A DNA stretch of 64,000 nt from Botrimarina hoheduenensis (GCF_007859815.1 NZ_SJPH01000001.1:919398-983397); one strand, 5' to 3'. Positions 34,401 to 42,499 are shown, counted from the first letter of the stretch. Numbers and translations are program-made. Notes: generated by a model from the sequence alone, not told the origin.

Positions 34401-35341
34401 TGGCGGAAGCGGCTCTTGACCACGTCCGACGCCCCGTCGCGGAGCACCTTGATCGCCACCGGCCGTCCCGTGCTGAGTTGTCGCCCCTTGTGGACGACGC
34501 CGTACGCCCCGGCGCCGACAGGGGCGCCCAGCAAGTAATCGCCAACCAGAACGCCCCGCACTTCTTCGGGCGCCAAGCTCGCGAGCAGCTTGCGAAAGTT
34601 CTTCCCCTGCACCTCCGATTTTCCGAGGAGGCGTTGAAACGCCTGCAGCACTTCCTGCGCACTGTCGCTTGAGGTGATCGACTCTCCGGAACGGTTGACG
34701 TAGTGGACATCGAGTTTGTCCGTCAGACCGTTGTAGACCCAGGCGTCTTGGCGACCGGCGTCCATTCGCCACGGCGCAGCGGGGCGGTCGGAGTCGACCA
34801 AAGCCTTGTAGGCGTCGTTGGCCGCGCAGACCTCTAGCAGCGGTTGGATGGCGTCGGCCGCTTCTCGCCACCACGCCGCATCGCTGGGATGGTCGTGCGC
34901 GATGCGGTTCCGGAGACCGATCGGCAGCGCGAGCGCTGCGCCGAACTTCGGGGAGTTGCTCAGACTCTGCTTACCGATTTTCGCGAGACGCCCGAGACCG
35001 TGAACGGCCTCGTTGTCCAATTGAGCGTCGAGGCACTCGATGACGCGACTCAGACGAGACACGCGTGACAGTCTCGCACGGACGTCCGGCGAGCCTTCCC
35101 GAAGGACGACGCGACGGGACTTTTGGATGGTCGAGAGGACCCAGTTCCAGCTTCCCCAAGACGGCTTCTGCAACGCGGAGACGGGACCGAAGAGGTCGCT
35201 CGAAACGACTCCTGCCGCATCCCACTCTTGCAGCGCACCGAGGGCTAGTAGCCTGAAGTCAAACTCCAAGACGCTTAGCGCGGCCCTGACGAACTGCTCA
35301 GGGTCATCGCGGCTCGCAGCGAGCTCTTGGTATCGGTGCAT
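31487..35341 (-). CDS. Transmembrane Ser/Thr kinase with HEPN-like N-terminus, TPR and PDZ domains
   Basis: 1284 residues. Residues 1-185 are helical and contain GLRNRIAHDHP: R144-NRIA-H149 fits the Rx4-6H motif of HEPN domains. The kinase at ~268-560 has G-loop GAGAYG, Lys298 (VAIKVL), HRDIKPSN (413-420), DFG (433-435) and SPEQ, all intact. It contains an unusual ~30-residue insert after the fourth strand (SPPKAFSLSAEPWYKDFSEG). One transmembrane helix lies near 588-606 (NLVAGFLCCLAIGGAVYV). The outer part holds TPR repeats, a PDZ domain (~840-910: AGIKPGDWLMSTDG) and more TPRs. It is transcribed towards the operon that ends at 31169. The kinase and TPR calls are secure; the HEPN call is from one motif in a helical context. 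Confidence 0.88.
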   Translation of the reverse strand: MHRYQELAASRDDPEQFVRAALSVLEFDFRLLALGALQEWDAAGVVSSDLFGPVSALQKPSWGSWNWVLSTIQKSRRVVLREGSPDVRARLSRVSRLSRVIECLDAQLDNEAVHGLGRLAKIGKQSLSNSPKFGAALALPIGLRNRIAHDHPSDAAWWREAADAIQPLLEVCAANDAYKALVDSDRPAAPWRMDAGRQDAWVYNGLTDKLDVHYVNRSGESITSSDSAQEVLQAFQRLLGKSEVQGKNFRKLLASLAPEEVRGVLVGDYLLGAPVGAGAYGVVHKGRQLSTGRPVAIKVLRDGASDVVKSRFRQEAAFLARVESPGVVAVYGYGEDVWSPPKAFSLSAEPWYKDFSEGAAVKNYIAMEWIDGATLEEVFQERGSTERTLSRVTDWFAQAAAALADVHASGLIHRDIKPSNLMLSDGDRVKLMDFGVARHDHAERTLVTSAGVTLGTPAYMSPEQLRASAAEDEVGPRSDIYSLCATFYELYTQARIYDHDSESADSVRQHKIQGDRPRRPSSVNVRLPWELETILLGGLEPELTDRYADAASLAEDIRRFQRDEPLAYKRPSLLRRVELAYRRNRVAANLVAGFLCCLAIGGAVYVRHISLERERAEDSLKVARGTVDRFLTRVSEEELMDLPGMQPLRKRLLEDALEFYRSLLDGNEQSGVLDESLADAYQNVGSIEGMIGQKRDALKYYTRSLEYWESRHEESDSLEATDRLATVLWDMAIEQRDLGENDAALANMSRAIGLFKVLVDRDPESAGRMDTLIGGMNMLATLQRGCGQAEEARATYARAWEKVTEPSAGLAMLGLFFDPPESGGPAGLRVKAVLRHSSAHEAGIKPGDWLMSTDGQVVLSTEELEKAFANRSLGDESSLRLRRGDEELAVDVTREQLLPPLAGIVALNAGILESQVFRDRVEAKRWFNQAISVLEEMQDFFAIHEEADPSLETGWKQHWLPSLAQTYSELAGLLASEREFEETIVLLERSLEILRPIAEENPAVLTYQESMVTDLFNLAVLRRHLGRTESVDEMTGEAVTRLRRMLAENPEVPRYRQHLASICEWSAGVADERGDPSRAVECYSEALIAGDERWRSKPGAVELNFRAASEIGADFRSLSEQEGGVDEKRLACATLLNNLAMQLLDLEDLSSATAALEAILDLYGPTASATELDATDADLVARAYGNLGWIEILRRRYDAAREKSERGIQIDPGQTWIRQNLALSRLLAGQFDESRDLYRELRAEATNKPEFDAALRAEFDEVRKRGVDHADMARVLEAVTTESE

Positions 35342-35681
35342 TCGAGCAGAGAAGTGCTATGGGACGACAGACAACAACGGTCCGTAGGGCCAAGGGTTAA
35401 TCGACGTAATATAGAGAGGGATCGCGGGCTCGCGAGTCGATGGAGCTGTGCGCTGACGCCTCAGCCTCTTCGAGCAACGGCGATGAAGGGCGAACCGGCC
35501 TTCTGCACGCTGGCGCCTGCCGCGATTCGCTGGCAGGGATGGGCTCGGAAGGCGGCAACGCTGCTACTCGATGACATTGCTCTAGCGCACGTGCGAACGA
35601 CTCGCGGCGAGCGACTTGGTCGTCGCGGTCGGGGGGGAGAATCAGAGACGCCTCCGAAGCAGCGATCGTCATACTTTCGCA
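35342..35681. other. Non-coding gap between kinase gene and transposase copy 3
   Basis: 340 bp with no supported gene. It contains the kinase upstream region. No copy of the left inverted repeat AAGGTTGTCAC was found, so unit 3 seems to have lost or diverged its left end. Confidence 0.5.
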
Positions 35682-36749
35682 TCAGGCCGCCTTTCGCTCG
35701 TAGTGCTTCAGCACGCCGCCGAGCCATTCTCGGCAGACGATCTCGTCGCCGCTCTCGGGCGGGTCATCGACCTCAGGCCAGACGCCGAGTAGGGGTTTGT
35801 TGCCCAGGCGCTGGTGAGGACGCGCCTGGTGATAATAATCGAGGTAGCAAGAGACGAGATGATCGAGGTGCCCCAGACCGAACGTGATAAACCGGTTGAG
35901 ACACTCACCCCGGATCGATCCGATCCAACGCTCGACGAAGGCGTTCTGATTCGGCGCCCGCGGCGCCGTTGGCTCAACCGAGACACCCGCGTCAGCGAAG
36001 ACCTGATCGAACCGTTTCGAGTACTTGAAATCGAGGTCTCGGACCAAGTAGCGGACCGGCAGGTCCATGCCGCGCGCCTGCTGAAGCATCGACTCGGCCT
36101 GCGCCGTGACCCAACCGTCGTCGGCCTTGAGCGTAGCCGGCGAGCAGATGACCCGCCGCGAGTTGACGTGCAGGAAGGCGAGCACGTAGGCCTGCCGAAG
36201 CCCCGTGCTCGTCATGACCATCTTGCTGAAGAAATCACATTGCCAGAGGGTCTCGGCGTGGATCTTGATGAAGTCGTCCCAGGTCCCCGGGCCACGCTTC
36301 GGTCCGGGGTGCAGGCCCTCTTCTTTGAGGATTGTACGGACCGTCGTGCGGCCAACGCAGCGGATGCGTAGCTTCCGTAGCTCGCCAACAATACGGCCGT
36401 ACCCCCACTGGTTCTGTTTGGCGAGCCGAACGACGATCTGACGGATCGCCTCGGACTTCCCCTTCCTGCCCATCTTTTTCGCAGGCGGCTTCCCCTGGCT
36501 TCTCCGCTCCAGCCAGCGCCGGTAGGTTCGGGGATGCACGATGGAGACCACTTTCAGCGCGTCCGAGCCCATGCCGTCACCCAGCTCTAGCAGCCGCTGC
36601 CGCTCGTCCTCCTTGAGGAAGATCCGGCTCTGTGGCACGCGAGTCCGGGTCATCTCCAGCTCGGCCTTCAGGAACAGTATGTGCCGCCTGAGTTGCTCTT
36701 CGTTGGAGCGGGCGAACAGGAAGAACAACGGGCTGAACCAGGGCGGCAT
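35682..36749 (-). CDS. DDE integrase-core transposase, copy 3
   Basis: About 355 residues from MPPWFSPLFFLFARSNEEQL (ATG at 36749). Catalytic segments are intact: WQCDFFSKMV, VRDLDFKY and NQNAFVERWIGSIRGECLNR. It is closest to copy 2 (same WYGRIVGELRKLRI-like HTH, ADDGWVTAQAESML region). It looks functional at the protein level. It belongs to the same IS group as the other three units. Confidence 0.87.
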   Translation of the reverse strand: MPPWFSPLFFLFARSNEEQLRRHILFLKAELEMTRTRVPQSRIFLKEDERQRLLELGDGMGSDALKVVSIVHPRTYRRWLERRSQGKPPAKKMGRKGKSEAIRQIVVRLAKQNQWGYGRIVGELRKLRIRCVGRTTVRTILKEEGLHPGPKRGPGTWDDFIKIHAETLWQCDFFSKMVMTSTGLRQAYVLAFLHVNSRRVICSPATLKADDGWVTAQAESMLQQARGMDLPVRYLVRDLDFKYSKRFDQVFADAGVSVEPTAPRAPNQNAFVERWIGSIRGECLNRFITFGLGHLDHLVSCYLDYYHQARPHQRLGNKPLLGVWPEVDDPPESGDEIVCREWLGGVLKHYERKAA

Positions 36750-36786
36750 GGGGGCGGCTTCCTCACGATTCTCGGGCGATTCCGGG

Positions 36787-36804
36787 GTGACAACCTTTCT
36801 GAAC
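36787..36804. repeat. Right terminal inverted repeat, unit 3
   Basis: GTGACAACCTTTCTGAAC; consensus form of the right repeat, matching the left repeats of units 2 and 4 inverted at 16 of 18 positions. Confidence 0.75.
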
Positions 36805-36991
36805 CCCTGGGGTTGGCTCGATTCTCCACCGGCTCGACCCGCCGGCAAGCGACTACTAGTTTGCGCGGCCAGAAATGCTAATGCTTGCTAATCGATGACA
36901 ACCGTTGCCAATGGTTGCAAGCCTCCCAAGCTAGTAGTAATCTCCCTAAAGCGTTAGAAGCGAGGAGGTTACAGCAGGTGGCTCATCGAGG

Positions 36992-37012
36992 CTCATAACC
37001 TCGAGGTCGTCG
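36992..37012 (+). repeat. 21-bp tRNA-Met-like direct repeat, copy 3
   Basis: Identical to copies 1, 2 and 4. Here the preceding bases also complete the anticodon stem: CGAGG-CTCATAA-CCTCG at 36987-37003 is a perfect 5-bp stem with a CAT-containing 7-base loop. It supplies the last codons and stop of the truncated activator gene to its right. Confidence 0.85.
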
Positions 37013-37979
37013 CCCGATGACACGGAGATGCATTACTGGGAGGCTGGAGGACGCGAAGCAATTTGGCTTGAAACTCCAGATCACATTCGCCAACCTCGTC
37101 GAGAAAAAGCGTTCCGCCATCGGCCTCCGCGAAGGCTCCAACCCGATCGGCTGCCGCGCCAGTGAATGAACCCTTCTGGTGGCCGAAAAGCTCTGACTCC
37201 AATAGTTCCCGAGCTATGGCAGCACAATTGATCGCTACGAAGGGGCCTTCCGCACGCGGGCTAGCGCGGTGAATTGCCTGGGCAAACATCTCTTTGCCGA
37301 CGCCACTTTCGCCCAGCAAGAGGATGGGAACTCCGCGTATAGCTGCCCGTTTCGAACGCCCTGCAGCAGTGCGTATCTCTTTGCTAGTGCCTACAATCTC
37401 CTCGAAACCCGCCACCTCGCCGGGACTCTTCGCAGCGAGGTGCTGTAGCTTCATGTCCGCATGGGCATATAGATCCGGCAGAAAGTCCACTGCCAGATCG
37501 AACGGAACATCTGTCTTCCACGCCTTCCCTTGGTAGGTCTGATAAAACGTGGCTGGATACTTGCTCTTTCCGAGCAGCAACCAGATTGCCGCCATAGCGG
37601 GTGTGCCGGGGCTCAGGTGTAGCGCCAGTTCATGGGTTTTCAGCGCGCCTTGATCGCGCAGTGGCTCCAGGACGCCACTGACGGCACGGAAAATACTCTC
37701 GTAGTCCGTGGGGGCTTTGATTTCTACTTGCTTCACCTCCACAGAATGCCCGGTCCAATTCGCATAGCGTTTGGACCAGTCGGCCTTGAAGGTTGACAGG
37801 ATCAGAACCTTGTCGAAGGGCTCTAAGTCCAGGAGCGTCTTGATAGGACCGCCCTCGTTTGGATGACTTTCGCCGCCGACGGTAGCAAGAATCTGATCTT
37901 TGACGCCGGCTGGCTGACATGCAGCCATCGGCCGCAAGTCGTTATGCCCAAGCCACGTTACGAGTAACCTTTTCCGCAT
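36993..37979 (-). pseudogene. RtcR/CARF-like sigma54 activator, truncated
   Basis: From [20 protein letters not shown] (ATG at 37979; the frame opens at 38000). Residues ~1-165 resemble the CARF-type sensor of Rtc[35 protein letters not shown] and the paired [20 protein letters not shown] segment. The sigma54-interacting AAA+ domain starts near 190: Walker A GESGVGKE, then the GAFTGA-type loop [20 protein letters not shown], and Walker [10 protein letters not shown]. Sequence stops after [16 protein letters not shown], and the last six residues come from the 21-bp repeat. The rest of the AAA+ domain and the DNA-binding domain are missing, so this is a broken regulator. RtcR responds to an RNA-derived ligand; the ligand here is unknown. 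Confidence 0.78.
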
Positions 37980-38066
37980 GCCACATTCCCATTTGTGCAA
38001 TCGACAAACGGAATTGTACCGTCACGGACGCCGCACCGGAAGCATCGCTGACGAAGGCTTCTTGAA

Positions 38067-38984
38067 TCAGGCGACCTCGAATGAGACTCCCAAGATATGA
38101 TCCGCCGCCCGCTGCCCCTGCCCGGCAGCTTGGACGACCAGCTTTTTGTCGTCCTTGAGCTTTTTCCGCCAGCCGTCGATGTACGCGGCGGATTGCTCGA
38201 TCGTCGGCGGGCTGATCCCGGCTGAGGCGCACAGGAACGCCGATCCCATCTCAGCGACCAGCTCTTCCTTTGAGTAGTCCGGCGATCCGAATGGAGCTGG
38301 TGATTCATCGAGGCCGCGATTCAGCCGTGACTTGTGCCCAGTCGAATGCGCCAGCTCGTGGAAAAGGGTTGCGTAGTACGACTCGCGCGAGTCAAAGCGA
38401 TCTGGCGATGCGATACGCACCGTGTCGATCTTCGGCAGGTACATCGCTGCTGAGCCAGTGTGCATCACGAGTGGTCCGCCCGTGTAGCTCGTGACGATTC
38501 GGTCGGCTTCTACGATCGGAACGAAGGGCTCGGATTCGATCTCGCCGGTCGCTTGATCGGGGGCCTCGATCCCGTCGCACTGCTCGGCGTTGAAGACGTT
38601 GTAGTGCCGCAGAACGGGAATGGTGATTTCGTCGCCGCTCTCTTTGTCCTTCGTCGCCGCTTGCTTCCAGAACACGACGAGCGTTGACTTCTCGCCCTTC
38701 TTGACTTTGCCTTCCTGCTTGGTGACCTGATTGAACGTCGCCCAGTAGTCCGACTCGTACCCGTGCGCCCAGCTCGTCATCGCCAGCAGGAAGACGTTGA
38801 TCCCGCGGTAGTTCTTGCCAGACGAAAGGCTCTTGGGCATTCCATCACCATTGGCCGATCGCTTGATCGGCTGCCGCCAGGGCGCCACGCCCGTCTCCAG
38901 CAGTTCCAGGATTCGGCTGGTGACCTCCTGGTAGATGTCCCGCCTAGGCTTCCTCGTGTTCTTGTTCCTATCGCCCCGGGCCAC
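38067..38984 (-). CDS. ardC: ArdC-like antirestriction protein
   Basis: 305 residues, GTG start at 38984. The N-terminal ssDNA-binding domain (DIYQEVTSRILELLETGVAP, then WRQPI and GKNYRGINVFLL) is followed by a zincin metallopeptidase domain with HELAHSTGH and downstream SKEELVAEMGSAFL. Both halves are complete. ArdC proteins travel on conjugative and integrative elements and shield incoming DNA from restriction, so this gene is direct evidence that the segment was mobile. It is followed 87 bp downstream by the truncated activator. A 23-codon frame with a strong ribosome site overlaps its start (see 38968-39039). Confidence 0.9.
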   Translation of the reverse strand: MARGDRNKNTRKPRRDIYQEVTSRILELLETGVAPWRQPIKRSANGDGMPKSLSSGKNYRGINVFLLAMTSWAHGYESDYWATFNQVTKQEGKVKKGEKSTLVVFWKQAATKDKESGDEITIPVLRHYNVFNAEQCDGIEAPDQATGEIESEPFVPIVEADRIVTSYTGGPLVMHTGSAAMYLPKIDTVRIASPDRFDSRESYYATLFHELAHSTGHKSRLNRGLDESPAPFGSPDYSKEELVAEMGSAFLCASAGISPPTIEQSAAYIDGWRKKLKDDKKLVVQAAGQGQRAADHILGVSFEVA

Positions 38985-39039
38985 ACCGACCTACCCGCAG
39001 GGCGGCGGCGCTGTTGGCGATGATGGTGATCGCTTGCAT
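38968..39039 (-). other. Possible 23-codon leader ORF overlapping ardC start
   Basis: ATG at 39039, preceded by AAGGAACGG at a good Shine-Dalgarno distance, encodes MQAITIIANSAAALRVGR then CGPGR and stops at 38968-38970, 16 bp inside ardC in another frame. The ardC GTG itself has no obvious ribosome site. Translational coupling from this leader would explain that; it is equally possible that the frame is accidental. Confidence 0.35.
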
Positions 39040-39175
39040 GGTTCCGTTCCTTGCTACTCAAGTTACTTTTCTCCTGAGTGCCATAGGTGGGAACGCCGAG
39101 TCAAGCGTTTTGTTTGTGGCGGTGGTTGTCGGGCTGCATCCGAGGGGGCGAGGCTCGTCACCGGGGGCGTCGAGA

Positions 39176-39616
39176 TCAGTCGTCTAGCAATCGCAGCAGC
39201 CCGCGGGCGTACTTGCGGATCTGATTCGTGGTGGGGTTGTCCGCCAGGTTGCTCAGCATGTCGGCGACCTTGACGCCTCTGGCCAGGTCGTTCGCAGCGA
39301 CCCGCTCGAGGTTCTCCTCGTACGACAAGCCCTCTTGCTTGGTGAGGGCTTCGACCGCGGCGACGACCTCTTCGGGCATGCCTTGTTCGATCAACACGTT
39401 GCGTGTGAGTTCCGTATCTTCCAGCACGTCGTGCAGCCAAGCGGCGGCCTGGGATTCTGGCGACTTCGGGGCACGCGAGGCGACCGCGGCGGGGTGCTCG
39501 ATGTACGGGGTGACGCCGTCTCGACGGAACTGACCCTCGTGGGCTCGGGTTGCGATCGTGCGTGCGAGATCCACGATTTCGTGGGAGGGTTCTTGGCTGG
39601 AGCTATCGGTCGGCAT
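39176..39616 (-). CDS. HD-domain hydrolase, SpoT/Mesh1-like
   Basis: 146 residues, ATG start. It has the HD_4 pattern: ATRAHEGQFRRDGVTPYIEH (metal-binding His), AAAWLHDVLEDTELT (HD pair), then LERVAANDLARGVKVADMLS. This short form resembles the stand-alone (p)ppGpp hydrolase or related guanosine-phosphate hydrolases of the RelA/SpoT superfamily. No synthetase, TGS or ACT domain is present. Substrate is not known. It follows the HEAT-repeat gene by 45 bp on the same strand. Confidence 0.8.
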   Translation of the reverse strand: MPTDSSSQEPSHEIVDLARTIATRAHEGQFRRDGVTPYIEHPAAVASRAPKSPESQAAAWLHDVLEDTELTRNVLIEQGMPEEVVAAVEALTKQEGLSYEENLERVAANDLARGVKVADMLSNLADNPTTNQIRKYARGLLRLLDD

Positions 39617-39661
39617 GGGTGCGCCTTTGGTTCTCGCTTTATGCTGTTGTCGATCCGTTCG

Positions 39662-41308
39662 TCAATCATCCGTACGGCCGAATTCGTCTGGCAGGAGGAA
39701 CGGTAGTCTCGCTCGCAGTTCCGCCGCAAAGCTCTCGGGCAGCATGGCTTTTGCCTCCCTGTACGCATTGGTCAGGGCGTCCTGCTCCGATAGAGACGGT
39801 TGGGTGAACACGCGATTGCTGTCGAGCCACCTGCGGGCGAGCTCCTCACTCTGCTCGCTGACCAACTGATCGTTGAGCGTGAATGCCCGAATCAGCCAGG
39901 GCAAGCTCTTCCATTTTCCCATCTCGTAGAACAAACGAAGGCAAGTTCTTCTGCCGTTGTCTGTCGGCGAACGCGTCAATACGCTCCAGAGTTGCTCGCC
40001 CTCGACGATGGCTGCATGCGCCTGCAGGGACCTCGCCGCCTGTTTCGCAACGCCCGGGCTCTCGTCGGCCAGCCAGCCCACGAGTTCGTGGATCACCTGG
40101 TCTCCGAGCAGACGAGCCAAGCCAGAGATGGCGACACGCCGAAATCGCGGGCGGTCATGAGAGCAGTACTCTCGGAGTAGTTGTGCGTCCTGGTCTTCAC
40201 AGCACTCCGAAAGCCCCATCAGCGCGGCGAGGTTCTCCGGTTCTTCCTGCAGGCTAGCGAGGTACTGCTCGCGGATATTCGTAAGCCCTTGCGTCTTCAG
40301 CTCAAACCGCGCCAGATCGCGTACCCCCGCGCTCCGGTCATAGGCGGCCTGCTTCCAAACCATTTCTGCCTCCGCTCTGCTTGACGCAGCCCATGCGATG
40401 TAGGCCTCGCGACGAACCGGGGCGAAGCTATCGCTGAGCAAGCGATCGATGAGCGGGCTGTCCGTGGCCAGTGTTAACAGCTTGCGAGCGGACCAGAGCC
40501 GCACGACCGCGTCTTCCGCATCGATGCCAAGCTTAGCGACGCGTTCGCTGTGCGATCCAGGCAGCTCGAAGCTCCGCTTTACGAACCGTCGGATCGTGAT
40601 GCGGTCCCCTGATGCGATCAGCGAGCGAAGACGCCCGTCATGCTCTGGCTCCAGGAGCTGGGAGAACGTTGCGTCCGTGATATGGGAAAGGTCGTTCCGG
40701 CCGAACTCCGGCAGGTGAGCGACGAGATCGAGGTTGTTGAACCAGTACTGGGAATAGGAGTATCCGAGACGCTCCTTCACAGCGCGCTGCGCAAGCCGGC
40801 TGATTGCCGTGACCCAATCATTTTGACGGATGAGCAGGTACGGGACTTCGGCGCCATCCGACATCTGGGCGAGCAGTTTGACGGCCTCCTCCCGCACGTA
40901 CCCGTTGCGGTGAAAGCTGAGGAGCCCGAGCAACCCCGCTGAGAGGCCTCCGTCTTGGGTCCTGGCCAGCTTGCGCACCGACCCCTTCCTGAGGTGACTC
41001 CACTCTTGGCCGGCGTACCAGCCGTACTCCCAGTTGAACGCGTCAGCCAGCTGGAGCAAGTCAAGCGGCGCGACGTCCGCCATGATCGAAGCGATCGCCT
41101 CGGTTGCCGACTCCCTCACCACAGGCTCTTTCGAGAACAAGAAGCGGCAGATGCAGGGGATTGAGGCGGGCTCGCTGTAGACGGCCAGCTCCACAATGCG
41201 TGCAACGATGTCGCCGCCTTGACGCGACCTGCCAAACCAGCCCGACTTCTGGTCGAGCTCGTAGAGTTCTTGGGTCAACTGAGCGGCTTTGTCCGACAGC
41301 TTTCGCAT
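39662..41308 (-). CDS. HEAT-repeat protein
   Basis: About 548 residues from MRKLSDKAAQLTQELYELDQ (ATG at 41308; a TTG at 41335 would add nine residues). It is built of helical-pair repeats, for example VVRESATEAIASIMADVAPL, GYVREEAVKLLAQMS, AVVRLWSARKLLTLA, APVRREAYIAWAASS and RFRRVAISGLARLL. There is no signal peptide or enzyme motif; the function is likely as a protein-interaction scaffold. It is co-directional with the HD hydrolase, perhaps as a two-gene unit. Confidence 0.75.
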   Translation of the reverse strand: MRKLSDKAAQLTQELYELDQKSGWFGRSRQGGDIVARIVELAVYSEPASIPCICRFLFSKEPVVRESATEAIASIMADVAPLDLLQLADAFNWEYGWYAGQEWSHLRKGSVRKLARTQDGGLSAGLLGLLSFHRNGYVREEAVKLLAQMSDGAEVPYLLIRQNDWVTAISRLAQRAVKERLGYSYSQYWFNNLDLVAHLPEFGRNDLSHITDATFSQLLEPEHDGRLRSLIASGDRITIRRFVKRSFELPGSHSERVAKLGIDAEDAVVRLWSARKLLTLATDSPLIDRLLSDSFAPVRREAYIAWAASSRAEAEMVWKQAAYDRSAGVRDLARFELKTQGLTNIREQYLASLQEEPENLAALMGLSECCEDQDAQLLREYCSHDRPRFRRVAISGLARLLGDQVIHELVGWLADESPGVAKQAARSLQAHAAIVEGEQLWSVLTRSPTDNGRRTCLRLFYEMGKWKSLPWLIRAFTLNDQLVSEQSEELARRWLDSNRVFTQPSLSEQDALTNAYREAKAMLPESFAAELRARLPFLLPDEFGRTDD

Positions 41309-41419
41309 GTCTGCTTTCGTTATCCCTTGATACAAGCGGGGCCCAACACCCAGGCCAGGTGCGGGCCTCGCGAGGGACCGTTTACGCTTCCCTAAAAGTA
41401 GTGGTCTCGGTTCACCCCG

Positions 41420-41587
41420 TCAAAATCGGCCCCGCTTCAGGCAGCACCGCTTGAAGCGCTTGCGGCTGCCGCACGGGCAGAGGTCGTTGCGGCCGAGCTT
41501 CTCTTCCAGCAGCTTCTCGCCGTGAACGACCCGGACGCCGACCTTCACCTGCGTCTCCGACGGGAACCCCCGCCTACGCTTGCTCAT
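41420..41587 (-). CDS. Small SEC-C motif protein
   Basis: 55 residues from the ATG at 41587 to TGA at 41422-41420: [16 protein letters not shown], then [20 protein letters not shown] and [15 protein letters not shown]. The CPCGS-x6-CC zinc-binding SEC-C signature is complete. SEC-C is the zinc-binding tail known from SecA and many small adaptor proteins. It was too short to be noticed by length filters. It sits between the DUF1080 gene and the HEAT-repeat gene on the same strand. Confidence 0.75.
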   Translation of the reverse strand: MSKRRRGFPSETQVKVGVRVVHGEKLLEEKLGRNDLCPCGSRKRFKRCCLKRGRF

Positions 41588-41660
41588 CGGCTCGAAAGCA
41601 GCGGTCGTTGTTTTGAGAGCGTGGCATGGCGCACCTCCTACTGCGTTGGCTGGGGATCGA

Positions 41661-42437
41661 TCATCGCACAGAAGACCGTTCGGCGCGGCCGTAGGTTCGG
41701 GGCCTCGCTCTGATAGCGTGGGAACAAGATCGACGTTCTTTAGTGAGCTTGGCTGTTGATCCAGTGTGGCACCCGCCGTTCAGTTCGACCGACACGAAGC
41801 GGGCGTTCCGCGTCTTGGCACCTTCCTGATCGAACTGAGGAGCGGTGAACACGATCCGCAGCGTCTGCCATCGTCCGGGGACGCCCGCGGCGTTTGCCAG
41901 CGGGGGAACGCCCTCGTCGATGTACGTGATTCCCTTGCCGTTCTTGGCGTAGACCCAGTGGGGATAGACGCCGCCGCAATCGGTGCCCGATAGCTGATCC
42001 TTGCCTCGGCTGTCGTAGAGTTGGACCTCGTAGCGTTGCTGGAGCTTCACGCCCGAGTTTGAGTCTTTGCCGAGCAGGAACTCCAGCGAGACTTCGCAGT
42101 CCCCGAATTCACGGATCGAGTTCAGGTTGTTGGCGTCTCCGTAGGCAAACTTCCTGACAGCGGCGACCACGCCGGCGCCCGGGGTGGTCTCGAGCCGGTT
42201 GGTTTGGGGGTCGAGCCGAACGTCTGCGCATTCGGTAAGGTTCTTGCCGACCTCGGCGATGCCGACGGCCCCTTCCTCACCGATCAGAACGATCCAATCG
42301 TGACCGACAGCCGGCTCAATCTGCCTTGTGGCGACAGTCCGTACGGTGGCTTCCTCAGAAGCCGGCGTGACCCCGAGGGACGGCCTGATGAGCAGAGAGC
42401 AACAGAAGACTGCAACGAAGATCGGTTTCATGTTCAT
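41661..42437 (-). CDS. Secreted DUF1080 (3-keto-disaccharide hydrolase-like) protein with altered C-terminus
   Basis: 258 residues with a signal peptide ([20 protein letters not shown]). The lectin-like DUF1080 fold is recognisable: [60 protein letters not shown] and [10 protein letters not shown]. After VELNG the family usually continues with two more strands (around GPIxLQxHG). Here the sequence switches to [16 protein letters not shown] and an Arg-rich tail. That looks like a frameshift or truncation that removes the last strands. It follows the GH2 gene by 62 bp, so the two were probably co-expressed for glycan breakdown. Confidence 0.7.
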   Translation of the reverse strand: MNMKPIFVAVFCCSLLIRPSLGVTPASEEATVRTVATRQIEPAVGHDWIVLIGEEGAVGIAEVGKNLTECADVRLDPQTNRLETTPGAGVVAAVRKFAYGDANNLNSIREFGDCEVSLEFLLGKDSNSGVKLQQRYEVQLYDSRGKDQLSGTDCGGVYPHWVYAKNGKGITYIDEGVPPLANAAGVPGRWQTLRIVFTAPQFDQEGAKTRNARFVSVELNGGCHTGSTAKLTKERRSCSHAIRARPRTYGRAERSSVR

Positions 42438-42499
42438 GACGGGTCTTTGAGAGCCTGCGAGCTAGGCCATCGGGGGCGCGGAAGTCACGATGATTCGGA

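Larger units (their letters stand above)
35682..37012 (-). mobile_element. Transposase unit 3 with right inverted repeat and tRNA-Met-like end
   Basis: Transposase copy 3, right inverted repeat at 36787-36804 (GTGACAACCTTTCTGAAC), 187-bp leader and the 21-bp segment at 36992-37012. The leader contains TTGCTAAT, the near-palindrome ACCGTTGCCAATGGT (36901-36915) and the GTAGTA box, matching unit 1 in order and spacing. The left end was not found. Confidence 0.72.

Noticed and set aside
36980-37012. A complete tRNA-Met gene
   Set aside because: Only the anticodon arm, variable loop and start of the T-stem are present. The D-arm, TTCGAAT loop and acceptor stem do not fit flanking bases at any of the four copies.
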